Shown here: positions 10,669 through 22,337 of the stretch, in pieces
Numbering within the stretch: the first letter of the stretch is position 1
How the letters are laid out: every line of letters starts with the position of its first letter
NCBI RefSeq assembly: GCF_035918255.1
Contig: NZ_CP142136.1
Span: forward strand, 744,001 to 808,000
Reading direction: 5' to 3'
Origin: Mesomycoplasma ovipneumoniae
GTDB taxonomy: Bacteria; Bacillota_I; Bacilli_A; Mycoplasmatales; Metamycoplasmataceae
Length of the DNA stretch: 64,000 bases
Translations under genes and position numbers: made by a program
The notes under the pieces: generated by a model
Told to the model about the DNA's origin: nothing
Database searches by the model: none
What the model saw: the letters and a program-made list of their open reading frames with translations, nothing else

Positions 10669-12024
10669 TTATCCAAAACGACCGCCAGTTTGAGTGATAA
10701 CACTGATATTTTGATTATTTCCCGTTGTTTGTAACTGTAATTTTTTAATTATCTCATTTCTTCACATCTGGCGAACAGAAGGTACCGTAGCTTCATTTGG
10801 ATAAAAAGAAGCATAAGATTCAGTTCAAAAGGTTATTAAATTTGCAACTGCTTGATTATTTTTAACTACTGGCAATTTTTCTAAAAATAGTGCCATTTGT
10901 GTTCGTTTTGTAAATTTGTATTTATCAATAATCTTATAAACGAAACTGTGATTCAAGTCAGGATCCTTGAACATAGATGTTACCATTTGATCAACTATTT
11001 CTGCATCAGTTAAGGCATTAATATTGGAGGAATTTTGACTTGAAGAATTAGAATTTTGGGTATTTTCCTGCGTTTTGGTTTCTGGTTTTGGAGATTCTTG
11101 TTGTTTTATTTCTGTTTCCTGAGTTAACTCTGGCTCTTCAACTGTTTCTTGAATTAACTCTGACTCTTGAAGTGTTTCCTGAGTTGGCTCCGGATGTTGA
11201 ACTGCTTTTTGAGTTTGAATAGGGTCAATTTCTTCTACTTCTTGATTTTTTGGTTGTTTAATTTGTTCCTCAGGTAAATTCTGGTTGCTATTTTGAGCTG
11301 AAATTAATGGTAATTTCTCCTGAATTTCCTCGTTTTTTTTAATTTCAGAGTTAATAATTAGAGGAGCGATAGGTGAATTTTCTGCTTTTTTTTCTTCGTT
11401 TGAATCTAATGTTGCAGGTAAAACTGGAGCATTTACTTTAGGATTATTTTGTTCAACTTTTGGTTCAGTTGGAGCAAAATTTGTTGGTTTTTTGGGCGGG
11501 GTTTGAACTCTTGGATTTGTATATTTAGGAATTAGAACACTAGTTTTTGGAGGAAGTTGTTGGATTTTTTCTTCTTTTACTTCGGTTTTTGGTAAGGAAA
11601 TAGCGCTTTTAGGCAAAATTATTATATTTTTTGGAGTAGGTTTTGGTTTGAGAATTACTGGTGAAGTCGAAGGAGTTTGTATTGATTTATTAGGTATAAT
11701 TTGAATAGGTGGGGTTAATTGTGAGTCTTTTTGCTCTAGTTTTTGTTCTTTTTTTTTAATATTTAAATCACTATCTTTAAAATTTTCATTTGATTTTTTA
11801 TCATTTTCTAAATTTTGTAAAATTAGTGTTTCAGAAATTTCCTTGTCAGATTTTTCCGAATTTACAAGCGAAGGAGCAAAAGTGTTAGCCTTGATATTTT
11901 TTTGGCTACCCTCAGTTTGATTTAAAGATAAGGTAGAATTATGCGAACTAAAATAAACCCCTACCCCAATAGAACCGGCGGCGATAGGAACAAGACTTAG
12001 AACTACTTTGAAAGATTTTTTCAT
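10669..12024 (-). CDS. signal-anchored Pro/Glu-rich surface protein, paralogue of the 12043-13296 gene
   Basis: 451 residues, not assigned to a named family. The N-terminal hydrophobic segment (KVVLSLVPIAAGSIGVGVYF) looks like an uncleaved signal anchor without a lipobox Cys. Then follow ~300 residues of Pro/Lys/Glu/Gln-rich, low-complexity sequence and a C-terminal ~110-residue folded-looking domain ending in a W-x6-FYP-x9-R-x2-WR pattern. The same N- and C-terminal pattern occurs in the neighbouring gene. An internal 30-bp tandem repeat encodes repeated LTQET-type units. Starts 18 bp after the paralogue. Likely on the cell surface; function unknown. Confidence 0.75.
11116..11205. repeat. 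30-bp tandem repeat, 3 copies, inside the surface gene
   Basis: Three imperfect 30-bp units (TTCCTGAGTTAACTCTGG..., TTCTTGAATTAACTCTGA..., TTCCTGAGTTGGCTCCGG...), with a decayed fourth beginning at 11206. Being a multiple of three, copy-number change would alter protein length without a frameshift. Confidence 0.8.
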
Positions 12025-12042
12025 TATTTTGCCTAGATAAAC

Positions 12043-13296
12043 TTAAGATTTTTTAGGAGCTGGGCTATTGGGTTGAGCCTCAATTCACTCATCGCTATTT
12101 ATGTTTGTCTCATCGATAATAAACACATGGCCACCTGTTGTTCTATTAAAAGCGCCTATTTCTGGAGTTTTAGTAATTGTTAAAACTTTTTGAAGTTCTT
12201 TTCTTCAATTTTGGCGAGCAGTATGGGATCTTGCACGCGATGGATAAAAATGAGCGTAATTATTTTCCCAAAAGATATATAAAAATCCTGCTTCTTCTTC
12301 AGTTATTGGTGTTTTTGGGAATCTTTCTTTAAAAAGTCTCATTTGGTAGTTCTTTTTAAAAACATATTTATAAAGATTCTTTTTTGCTTCACGATATTTC
12401 TGAGCATTATCGCCTACTGAAGATTTCAATAATATTTTTAAATCTTCTTGTAATTTATTAATGATTTCATCAACTTCACGCTCTGATTCGGTTGTTGCAG
12501 GAGAAATTGAACCGGATGATGTTGGCTTGGAAATATCACTTTGGATTTGGGTTTTAGGTTTAGGAGTATCTTCTTTGTGCTCAACTTTTGGAGTTTCACT
12601 AATAACGATAACTTCAGGAGTTTCTACAATTTTTGGTGCTAAAACTGGTTTTACATCTTCATTAGAAACTACAGGAGAAACTAATGGGGTTGAATCTTGA
12701 ATTTTCTCTTCAGTCTGAGTTGGTTTTTGCTTAATTATGACAACTTTTTCAACAATTTCAGAAGATTTTGATGGGGACTTTTCTAAATTTGTTTCCTTTT
12801 GGGGTTCTAAAACTGAAATAGAGGAATCTTTACTTTCACTAGTTTGAATTTTACTAACTGAAACAGCTTTTTTTGTTTCATCAACTGGTTTTTTGACGGG
12901 TTGGGGAAATAGGATTTTTGGTTGTGTGTCTGATGAATTTTTTGGTAGTTCAGTTTTATTATTAGAAAAAATTATTTTTGGTGTTTTGGTTTTTTTAGTA
13001 ACTTTAATAGGCTCAGATTTTTGAGAATCTTCTAAGACTTCCGGACTTTTTAGAACAATAGTTTCATCATTTTTTACAATTTCCTGGGTTGATAATTCTT
13101 CAGAATTTTGGTTTAATTCAATATTTTGTGAGTCAGAAAGTGGCGAAAAACGGGTTTCAACTTGAAGTGTTTGACGCGCTAAAGTTGTATCATCCAAATT
13201 AGAAATAGCATTATTAGAAGTCAAATAAATAGCTGTTCCTGCTGAGCCTGCAACAACTGGAACTAATCCAAAAACCAATTTTAAAGATCTTCTCAT
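12043..13296 (-). CDS. signal-anchored surface protein, paralogue of the 10669-12024 gene
   Basis: 417 residues. N-terminal anchor LKLVFGLVPVVAGSAGTAIY closely follows that of its neighbour, then a Ser/Pro/Lys/Glu-rich linker (~residues 40-270), then a C-terminal domain with FYPSRARSHTARQNWRKEL matching the pattern of the paralogue. A UGA Trp falls inside that motif. AGGGGCG precedes the ATG. The two genes probably arose by tandem duplication and form one leftward unit. No known family recognised. Confidence 0.75.
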
Positions 13297-13707
13297 ATTT
13301 CGCCCCTAAAAATTAAAACCAACGCCAATAATTTATAATAATACCACGAATATAAAATTATTTGAAAAAATAAAACAGGAATGATCTAGCTCATCCTGTT
13401 TATTTGATTTACTATACTTATTAATTATAAACAAAAAATTTAAAAAGGCAAGCAAAACCTGAAAATTTATTTATATCAGTTCTTCAAAGTATTAAAATAT
13501 TTCTAACTTGAAAAATAAAACACAATTATAATAATGCAATATTTTAACTTCTTTTAGTCTACAACTTAAGGATATTTTGGTATTTTTCAGATATAACTTA
13601 TTTGTTAGTGAAAAAAATTTTTTTACCATAGACGGCAATAATTTTAGCCATATTAAAAAAATTGGCTATTTTTGTGTTATAATTTAATATAACTTGTGAG
13701 GTGAATT
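13297..13707. other. divergent intergenic region between surface genes
   Basis: 410 bp, no gene. Holds promoter-like TATTAT/TATAAA sequence for the leftward gene near 13330-13345, an inverted repeat AATAAAACAGGA / TCCTGTTTATT (13369-13404), and the lipoprotein promoter at the right end. A small inverted repeat TAGCCA/TGGCTA (about 13646-13669) lies just upstream of that promoter and could be an operator. Confidence 0.6.
13678..13683 (+). promoter_or_regulatory. -10 box of the lipoprotein gene
   Basis: Consensus TATAAT 25 bp before the ATG, with GAGGTG as the ribosome site. No convincing -35 box, common in this group. Confidence 0.65.
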
Positions 13708-15489
13708 ATGAAAAAAATATATCCAAAGAAATGGTTTTTAGGAGTTTCTTTGAGTTTAATGCCGATTATTTTTTTTATTGCAGCTGCTTGTGGGCAAAAT
13801 GACGGTAGCAAAAACATTGATTCAAATGAAGATAATGATTCAGGGTCAATAATTAAACAAAACCCTAATCCGCCAGAAGAATTAGGTGGAAATAAAACTA
13901 AAGGGCAGGGTGATTCTACGCCTTTTCTTGAAACACAAAAAGGCAAAATTGAATCAGATACTTTTAAATTAATCCAAGAAACAGAAGAACAAAAAGAAAA
14001 AATCAAAGAAACAGAAGAACAAGCAAAACAAATTGAGGAAAAACAAACAGAAATAAACAAAGAACTTGATAAAATTGAACAAAATCAACCTTCAACTGAT
14101 GAACAAGAAAGTGCTAAAATTTCAGAAAATATCAAGAAAGAAAAAGAAAAACTAGAAATTGAAAAGGAAAAATTAGAAAAACAAAAAAAGGAACAAGAAG
14201 AAAAACTACTTAAAGAAAAAGAGCGCCTTTCAAAACTTGAGGAAGAAAAAAGACAAAAAGAACTAGAAAAACAAAAAATAATACTTGAAGAAAATAAACT
14301 TCGTATTCAAACAGTCAATGATTTAAATGCTGTTTTAGCAAAAATTCCAAATTCTTTAGAAATAGCCGAACTGGAAAAAAAGTCGTCAAATAATGTTGCA
14401 ACTGTACTTTATCGTTATAAGCAAAAATCTTCAACTTTTCATTATGAAAATTTTGTAAAAAAAATTGATAACTTTGACGACCAAAATTATACAATTAGCT
14501 TTAGTTTTCCTTTTGATGTTAAAACTGTTGAAAATAACAGCGATAATAATAAAGGAAGGCTAGAAAATGTTGAACTTTCAGTATCCAAAAAGGGTTCAAA
14601 CACAAAAGTAACAAAGCGAGTGAACCTTTTTTGAAATTTAGAACAATCAAAACAAATTCAACAAAATGAAGAGCCAGAATTATACCAAAAAGAATTACGA
14701 CCTGTTTTTAGCAAAATAAGTCCTTCAATTTTGGCATACGGCTTAGTCAATGCTGATAATGAAGCAGTTTTAAATTCAGTACTTTTTGGTGATTTTAATG
14801 CTGCATTTAGCGAAGTTTCACTTTCAGTTGGCCTTAAAGATGAATTTTTAGGGATAAAATCACTAAATGATGAGGAAAAATTTTCCTTTGATATTATAAG
14901 CGCAACCCCTGACGATGAAAATGGGACTTTAAAAATTCAAGTCAAAAAAACAAAATTTAAAGAGCAAAAAGAACAAATTGGTGATCTTCAAGAATTTACT
15001 TTTTCCAATTTAAAGAAAAATAATAAAAATATGGCTGAATTTGAATTTGAGATTGACAAACATAAAGTTTGGCCTCAAATAAGAGAAAAAGGAATTTTCA
15101 AGGACAATAGACATAATAAAGACCAACTATCAGAGGTTCAAAAAGGACGAATAGCTAAAATAATTTTTGAGAGCCTCTATTTTAAAATAAAAAACCCCGA
15201 TCCTGAGGTTCTTTTAAAGGAATTTTTAGTCAAAGATCATATTAAAAACAACAACTTTTTCCCTTATCCACAAATTATTGCCCTAGAATGAGATGACATG
15301 ATAAATGATGGCCATAAAAAAATTGCACTCAAACTAGAAGATAAAAAGTTAATTTACAGTTTTAAACTAAAATATGCTAATCTTTTACCAAATTCAACGA
15401 TTACTCCTCAAGATCAAACACTCCAATTTTCAGATTACAAAAGCACTGAAATTAAAGGCGAAATTCCCCTTGATCAATTTTTAATTTAA
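13708..15489 (+). CDS. coiled-coil surface lipoprotein
   Basis: 593 residues. A positively charged N-terminus, a hydrophobic core and a lipobox ending at Cys29 (FFIAAAC) mark a lipoprotein. Residues ~75-205 are almost entirely Glu/Lys/Gln/Leu in heptad-like order (KETEEQ, KEKEKLEIEKEKL), a long predicted coiled coil. The C-terminal ~390 residues look globular. Two UGA codons (14632-14634 and 15289-15291) are Trp. Anchored in the outer leaflet of the single membrane; binding function unknown. Not assignable to a named family from sequence alone. Confidence 0.8.
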
Positions 15490-15932
15490 ATAAAATTTTA
15501 TGATTTTAGCAACAAAATTATCCTATTATTTTAGAACAACAACTAATAAACTAGATGTTAAAACCCTTTGATTTAGATGATAATTTGTATTCTAGGCACA
15601 TTTTTTAATAATTTTGGCAAAAAACCAGCTGAGTTTGCCAGTTTGATGAGATAATCTTAAAAAAGTGTCCTGGTTTAGTTTTTAACTTTTTTGGCGAAAA
15701 GTTAATTACCTATTTTTTCCCTGAGTTTACAAGTTTGTGGCAAAAAACCAACGTTGGATTTAATTAAAAAAAAACTTAATTTTTTAGATAATTAAGGTTT
15801 ACAAAAGTTCGAATTTATTCGAATTTTTTAACATTATTTGGTCTAAATAGATTAAAAATTTTAATTTTTGCTAAAAATAATTAGTCTAAAACATGAATAA
15901 AATCTTTGCATTTTTAAACTAGTGCAAAGATT
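15490..15932. other. 443-bp intergenic region with decayed repeat ends
   Basis: No gene. Contains the element remnant at 15629-15755, a short inverted repeat TTCGAAT/ATTCGAA followed by T residues (15808-15829), and the terminator of the leftward adhesin pair at its right edge. Confidence 0.6.
15629..15755. repeat. remnant of an IS1634/MITE-family element
   Basis: GAGTTTGCCAGTTTGATGAG followed by a stretch close to the right tail of E4 read in reverse (AAAAGTTAATTACCTATTTT), then a second terminal-like motif CCTGAGTTTACAAG. The promoter/hairpin core is gone. TGGCAAAAAACCA occurs on both sides. Confidence 0.55.
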
Positions 15933-15934
15933 TT
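15899..15934 (-). terminator. terminator of the adhesin-like gene pair
   Basis: 12-bp stem AAAATCTTTGCA / TGCAAAGATTTT with a 12-nt loop, followed on the minus strand by a short T-rich stretch. It overlaps the stop codon of the 15933 gene. Confidence 0.75.
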
Positions 15935-18900
15935 ATCTTAAATATGCATTAATAAAGGAGCGTTTGATTTCTTCACGAGCTGGTTTTCCTAAAGGGCTAG
16001 TCAATTGAGAATTGTTATAAACAGCAAGACCTTTAAGAATTATAGAAGCATTTGACTTTTGACTTTGAGTTGAAACTGATTCGCCTGAGCTATTATCGGT
16101 TGTCATTTTTTCAGGATTAGGCCCGATTTGAGATCAATCAAGATTGAAAAAATTAGGAAATGGGGTTCACACTTGAGTTAAATGATTTATATTATAAATT
16201 GTTTTGGCATTTAAACTAACTGAGGATGGCGAATTTAGTTGATTATTTGACGAAGAATAAGCTGTAATTTCAAAAGATCAAGGGGTTTTAATAATTTCAA
16301 GGAGAATATCTTGGTCTTGCTCAATTATTGGAATAATGTTTTGACCAACAATTGGTGAGGAATTTTGAAGTTCCTGTGAAAAAAAACGGCTTTCATCGGT
16401 ACGATTTGCAATTTCCATTAATGGGCGATATTCAGAATTAGGCGGAAAACCAGTAGAATTTTCGTTTATATCTGCCGAAAAAAACCTATTTTTTATATTT
16501 CAAGAATTAGGACCAAGAACAACAGCTTGTTTTTCTTTTAAAGAAGTTAAAAATGATTCTAATCCTAAATGTAGCGAATTTTGACCTTGGCGAGAATGAT
16601 TATTATACGATTTAAAATTTTCAACTTGTTGAAAATCAAAACCAATAACATATTCATCAATTTTTGCATCAACCTGTTTGGCATCTATTGAAGGACTGGA
16701 ATTAATTTCTACTTTATTACCTACAATTTTTCCTTCAATTGATTTTGATTTTTCAACATATTTAGATCTTGCAACTTTTTGAATGAAAAGTCCACTGCCA
16801 TTTGAATCTGAAAGTAAATAATGCTTTTTATAATCGTTAATATTTTTTGGTCTAAAGGCAAAATAAACAACGCCTGAATTAACTCGCGAAAACGGGGCGG
16901 GGTTTGTTTTTGGCGCTTCAGATGAACTAGAAGTATTCTCGGTTTTTAGCGAATTATCTATAAATTTAAAGGCTTTTTTGATTTCAAAACCATTGTGGGT
17001 TGACTTATTTTCTATATAATTACTATTCTCGAAATTAATGTCATTATCAGATAAGTCTTGAATTTTTAGTGTTTCGGTTGGTGAAGTTTGTGAAAAACTA
17101 GCTTTTCCATCAAGGAAAAAGGTTGGATAAAATTTGGAAGCAACATCAAAGGCGCTCTGTTGTGAACTTAAAACATTATTAATCTGGATTTTTGAGGAGG
17201 CTAATTTTTCGTTGTTTTTAGTAGAAACCAGCGAAAATTCAATAACAAAATTATCACTTTGTTTTTCAAAATTTATTTCTGGTTTGACATCAAGTGAAAT
17301 AAAATTACGCTGTAAATTTAAAGCTTTTCAGATAGACTTTCCTAAAGTTAATGGTTGATTTTTATTTTCATTTTCACTTTTGCCATCACCTGAATCTGAA
17401 AAAGTTTGGGCTTGAATGGCTTGAGATTTTGAAATTTCTATTAACTCATTTTTATACTTTTCAAGCGAATCTTTGGTTGGATTTTTACCAAAATCAAGCA
17501 AATAAAGCTGACTAACTAATTTTGCATCAGGATTTTTGGTGTCAATTTGATTAGATGATTGCTTAATTTCATTAAATATTTGAACTAATCTATCCGAACT
17601 AAGTGCTGGCGTATTTGAAGCTTTTGGCAGAGAAAAATCTTGTAATTGAGTTTGAGGTAAATTCTTTGCAAAAATACGTGAAAATTCGTTTAGATCAGGT
17701 TTGATATCAGTGTCAAATTTAAAATCTAAGACTTTTATAAATTTTTGTTGGTCTCTTTTTGTTAAGGTTCCGCTTAAATTTAAACGAACTTTCCCGTCTT
17801 TAATTAAATTTAGGCGATCTTGCTCACTGATTTCAGACAAATCCTTAAGAATAACATCTATATTTACGATATAATTTTTTAATTTATTAGTATTTAGACT
17901 AAACTCGTTGCTAGTGTAATTAAATAATTTTGAAAAATTTTTTGGAAGTGAGGTGTTTGTTTTATCATCTTGAGTTGAATATAAATATGATCCAAGTGAC
18001 AAATTTTTGCTAACAAGATTTTGCTGGATTTCAGGTTTTAATTCTATTTCAGGAATTAACTCATCATTTAGTCAAGATTTTACTTCAGCTTCAATTTCTT
18101 GATCAGTAGCAATCCCTTTTATTTCCAGTTGAATTGGAGTTTTTTTATCACCGTCAATTAAATCAAAATTAAGATAATTTTTCCGATTTTCAGAAAAAAA
18201 ACTAAGATTATTGTCAACAATTGTTGGTTCAAGAGTAAGACCATCGCGAATAAAGGACGGATTTCCTAAATTATTTATAAAATTATAACTTCCCTTAAGG
18301 GCTAAAAGCGCTTTTTCAAATGCAATAAATTTTTGGCTTTCTGTCTCTTGAAACGCGCTAAAATTAGCTTGAATTTTAGTTTTAAATTCAGCAAAGCTAA
18401 TTAAATTTTTTGAATCTATATTAATTGATGACTTTTCTTCATCAATTTCAAATTTAGAAAAATCAGCAGCAACTTTATTTTCCTCAGCAAAATTTTTGAT
18501 ATCAACTGCTTTTGAAAAAATTTGGTTGTCACTTTTTGACTTTAAAAATAAAACAATATTTTTTATCGAATTTCCACTAACTTGCGCATTTATCAAATCA
18601 TAACTAATTTGAAATTCATTTTCATATAATTTGTCAAGATCTATTAATGATAAAAGGTCAAAATTATAAATTTTGCTTTTTGCCAAATTTAGTGCAGTAA
18701 ATGCGGTTAAATTTTTAAAATTATCTTTAACTGTCAAATTATCAAACAAACCGGCTAGCCCATTTTTAAAAGGATTTTGTTCTTGATCTAAACTCAATGT
18801 TTGAATTTCTTCATTTAATTGTTGATAGTAGGAACGATTATAAGAATAAATTCCTAAGGGAATTGAAATAGCAAGCCCACTAACTAATGTTAAAGATGAA

Positions 18901-18962
18901 ATTCCGATAACTATATTTGATGTTTTATTTGTAAAATTTTTAAAATTGAAAAACTTTTTCAT
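15933..18962 (-). CDS. P97-like adhesin family surface protein (second of a pair)
   Basis: 1,009 residues, continuous when UGA is Trp. The N-terminal membrane segment ends GIYSYNRSYYQQLNE, close to the corresponding region of the M. hyopneumoniae cilium adhesin P97. P97/P102-type proteins occur as tandem pairs, are exported by an uncleaved signal anchor, are often cut by surface proteases and bind cilia, heparin or plasminogen. The AAKP(V/E) repeats of P97 itself are absent, so this is a paralogue. It starts 10 bp after its partner, with AGG-poor upstream sequence, and ends in a terminator. Family inference rests on N-terminal similarity, size and pairing. Confidence 0.7.
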
Positions 18963-18972
18963 TTTGACCTCG

Positions 18973-21900
18973 TTAGTTTGTTTGTTGATTTTGAGCGGAA
19001 GACTGTGAATTAATTGATTTTTTTACTGAAATTTTTAAACTGCGTGAGGCTAAAACTTCGGCTTGATTTGTATTATTTTGGCCAGAAGTTTGGGACTGAG
19101 AATTTTTATCAAGAATAGAAACTGTTAGTAAAAAATTTATTGTATCTGTTTTTATTGAATTTTCAAAGCTGGGGAATATATCAAATTTTAGTTCGACATT
19201 TTGTAATGATTTTGAAAAATAATCTTTAATATTTTTCAAATTATTAAGATTGATCTCCAATGATGAAGTTTGTGAATTTTGTGAATTTTGATCAGCAGCC
19301 TGTCCAGTTGTACTAGTTTGAGCCTGACTAATTTTGTTAAATGTTTCATTATTTACTTCAAAATTCAATAATTGAGAAGGAATTGAGTCTGCTAGTGAAT
19401 TAAGTTTTTCTTGATTTGAAACTTTTGGATCAATTTTTTCAGTAGAAAGATTAATTAAAATTTTTCTAACAGGTGTTTGAAGGGAAAATTTATTAGTCCT
19501 TTCGTCCCCAATGTTGTAGTAAAAATTTAGGGTTAAATATTCATAATTTTTACTATTTGTTAAATTTTGTGGAGCATCTGCGGGTTGTTGAGATGGTTGA
19601 GATGGTTGAGATGGTTCAGTAGTTTGTTCAGTCTGTCCTTCACTTTGTTGTTCAGATTTAGGCTGCTCTGTTATTTTATTAATTTCTTGATCAAGAGTGT
19701 GCTTTGAAATTTCATTACCTTTTCTAAAAACTATTTCATAATATAGATTTGAATCTATTTTTTCTCATGCCAAAAAATTACTCAACTGGGCTGATTTTAA
19801 ATAAAAAGCTAATAAAACATCAGCAAGTGTAAAAAACTTAACACTTTGTTTGTAATTTTCCTTTATTTGATTAAGATCAAAATTAGTCTTAGATTCGTTA
19901 AAAATTTCTTGATCTTTCAATGCGGCTAAAACTTCTGATGCTGATTTATCTTTCAAATCACCGATTTTATTTTTTATCGATTGGGGTAAAAATAATGTTG
20001 AAAAAAAGCCTTGATTAAAAACATCTTCAAAATGACTGTTAAAACTTAAAACTTGAATGTTTTTGTTATCAAGATTAATTTTTGCAGCTTTTTTAAAGAT
20101 ATCTTCTTGCAAATCATCATCAAAAAGTTGCAAAGAAGAACGATTTTGATTAAGAAGTCCAAAAGATTTAGCTAATTCAAAAAATGTTTTAGCAATTTTA
20201 TTAGGATCTTGCTGAATATTGTTAGCAAAAAAAGCAGCTACATCAGATGGATTTTTAAAAAAAGTATTTGAAACTAATGAACTAACTGCTAAATTTTGAG
20301 ATGAATTTGAGGAATTTATACTAGTTGTTGTTTGCAAGTTTTTAAAATGGAAAATATCGTCTAAAGTAGGAAGTAAAGTTTTACCTGATCAAGATTTAAC
20401 TTTTGCCTCAAAATTATCAAAATTATAATTATAAGATGAAGGTAAACTCAATTTATCGGCCAAGGCTTTATAATCCTGTTTTAATATTAAATTGTCTAAT
20501 TCTTCTTTATTTAGTGGTACTTTTGCAAAAACAGGTTCACCAAAAGTTGAGATAAATTGTGATAAATTGGCGCTTTTATTGTCAAAAAGTTGATTTTGTT
20601 GATAAATTATCCCTTTTTGTGTTCCAGGGATAAAAAAATTACCAAAACCACTAGAAGCAAAATTAGAATTTATAGGCAAACCAAAGCCTTCAATTCTTAA
20701 AATTAATTCCTTTTGATTAATAATTTCGTTTGAATTATCATTAAAAAAAGACTCATATAAGACAATTTTATAAGGTAATTCAACGATATATTTTCCGTTG
20801 TCATTTATTAGTTTTGCATTTGGTGTGTCAAAAATAAAATCAATACCTTGCTTATCTGAAGGGATTGATTTATTAAAATTAGCAAAATCTAAAGATAAAT
20901 CTTGAACTAACAGCGAATTTATCAAGTCTTTAATACCTGAATTTTTCAAAAAAGGGTTGGATTCAAATTTTATTTTTGCAAAAAAATCAAAAGGATTTTG
21001 CTTGCTTATAGCAAGTTTTGTATCTTTTTCCTCTGTATTATAAATTAATGGTTTTAATTTGACATTTGCAAAAAACTCATTAACATCCAAAAATATTGAT
21101 TTTTTATCTTTGGATTCTAGGTTTATATTGATAATTTTATTTCCATTAATTTCAAAATTATCGCCTAATTGATCAAGTGCCGATTGAGTCAAATTGGTCT
21201 GCAAAAACATTGTCGCAATATTGTTTTGAACACTAACAAATTGATTGGTTGCGGCATCTTTTGCAAAATTTATATCGAAAATTCGCTCATTTTTATTAGG
21301 AATTAAATTTTCTTTTGAATTTCTAACAGAAGAAATTAAATCAGTAAATTTTGGAAAAATTTGAGCTAAATTTTCTTCAACTTGCGAAGAATTTTCACTA
21401 GAATTAATTTTAGCGGCAAAATCTAAAGCTCGATATAAATGATTTTTAACTAAATCCGAATTTTCCTCAGAAAAATTTGATACTATCGTATTAAAATTAG
21501 AGATTGCTTCTTCTATTTTTTCTGTAATTTTTTGTAATGCAAAGTTAAAATCTGCTTTCAAAAACTTTCTAGAATCATAAAAAGAAACAGGAGATAAAAC
21601 AAAATCTGAATATGCAGATTCTTGGTCAGTTATTTGCTGTCTTGCTCTAAATTTAATAATAAAATTTTGATTTAAATCATCAAAATTTAAATCAACAAAG
21701 TCAAAAACTGGCGAACTAGTTTTTTGATTTTGCTGTGCAAATTTAACAAGTTGTTTTGAGTCTTGGCTAAAATAATAAGGAATCAAGTAATCATCAAGTT
21801 TAATAGTATTTTTAAGAGTATTTCCGTCAAATAATAAACTTTTGATTGCTAAAAAATCGCTATTTTCGCTTATTTTTTCAGGATTAAATGCAACATATTT

Positions 21901-22074
21901 TACTTTCTTTACAAATTGTTGGACTTCTTCGCGTGGATGTTTTCCGTTATATTTAAATGTAAAGCTAATTCCGGCTGCTATTCCAACAAAAGCTAATCCT
22001 GTGAGAAAAGAAGACAAAATTAATACTTTTCTTTTATTTTTTTTAACTTGGGCTACAAAACTTGATGAATTCAT
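18973..22074 (-). CDS. P97/P102-like adhesin family surface protein (first of a pair)
   Basis: 1,033 residues, with UGA Trp codons at 20389-20391 and 19765-19767. A strong membrane segment lies at about residues 17-38 after a KKNKRK basic patch, and no lipobox follows. The body is rich in Asn, Lys, Phe and Ser. Near residue 820 is a Pro/Gln/Ser tract encoded by 9-bp tandem repeats. AGGAG precedes the ATG and TATAAT lies about 25 bp upstream. Organised as an operon with the downstream P97-like gene. Probably a surface adhesin; the ligand is unknown. Confidence 0.65.
19588..19614. repeat. 9-bp tandem repeat (TTGAGATGG x3)
   Basis: Three perfect copies plus a diverged fourth, coding for a Ser-Gln-Pro series in the adhesin-like protein. 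In-frame, so variation would change the linker length. Confidence 0.8.
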
Positions 22075-22097
22075 ACACCACTCCTAAATTTTAATAA

Positions 22098-22103
22098 ATT
22101 ATA
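22098..22103 (-). promoter_or_regulatory. -10 box of the adhesin-like operon
   Basis: TATAAT on the minus strand, 23 bp before the ATG at 22074, with AGGAG at 22081-22085. Confidence 0.65.
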
Positions 22104-22266
22104 GCATATTTTGCCTTTTTGGCTAGAACTGCTGCTATTATTAATTTTATGATTAAAAATAAAAACAAATTTATTTTTCAAACATAAAATAAGAAAATTA
22201 GCAACTTTTTTGGTTAATTTGCTAAAAAAGTAAATAAAATTTTGCTTTTGCTTTAGTAAGTTATGC

Positions 22267-22272
22267 TATAAT
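22267..22272 (+). promoter_or_regulatory. -10 box of pheST
   Basis: TATAAT with a T-rich, TTGCTTTTGCTT-containing upstream region; the leader before pheS is about 60 nt with no visible ribosome-binding site or T-box. Confidence 0.55.
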
Positions 22273-22337
22273 TTTACCTTATTTAATTTAAATCTCTTTT
22301 TTATTTTAATATTTTAAAACATAAAAACTCTTAGATC

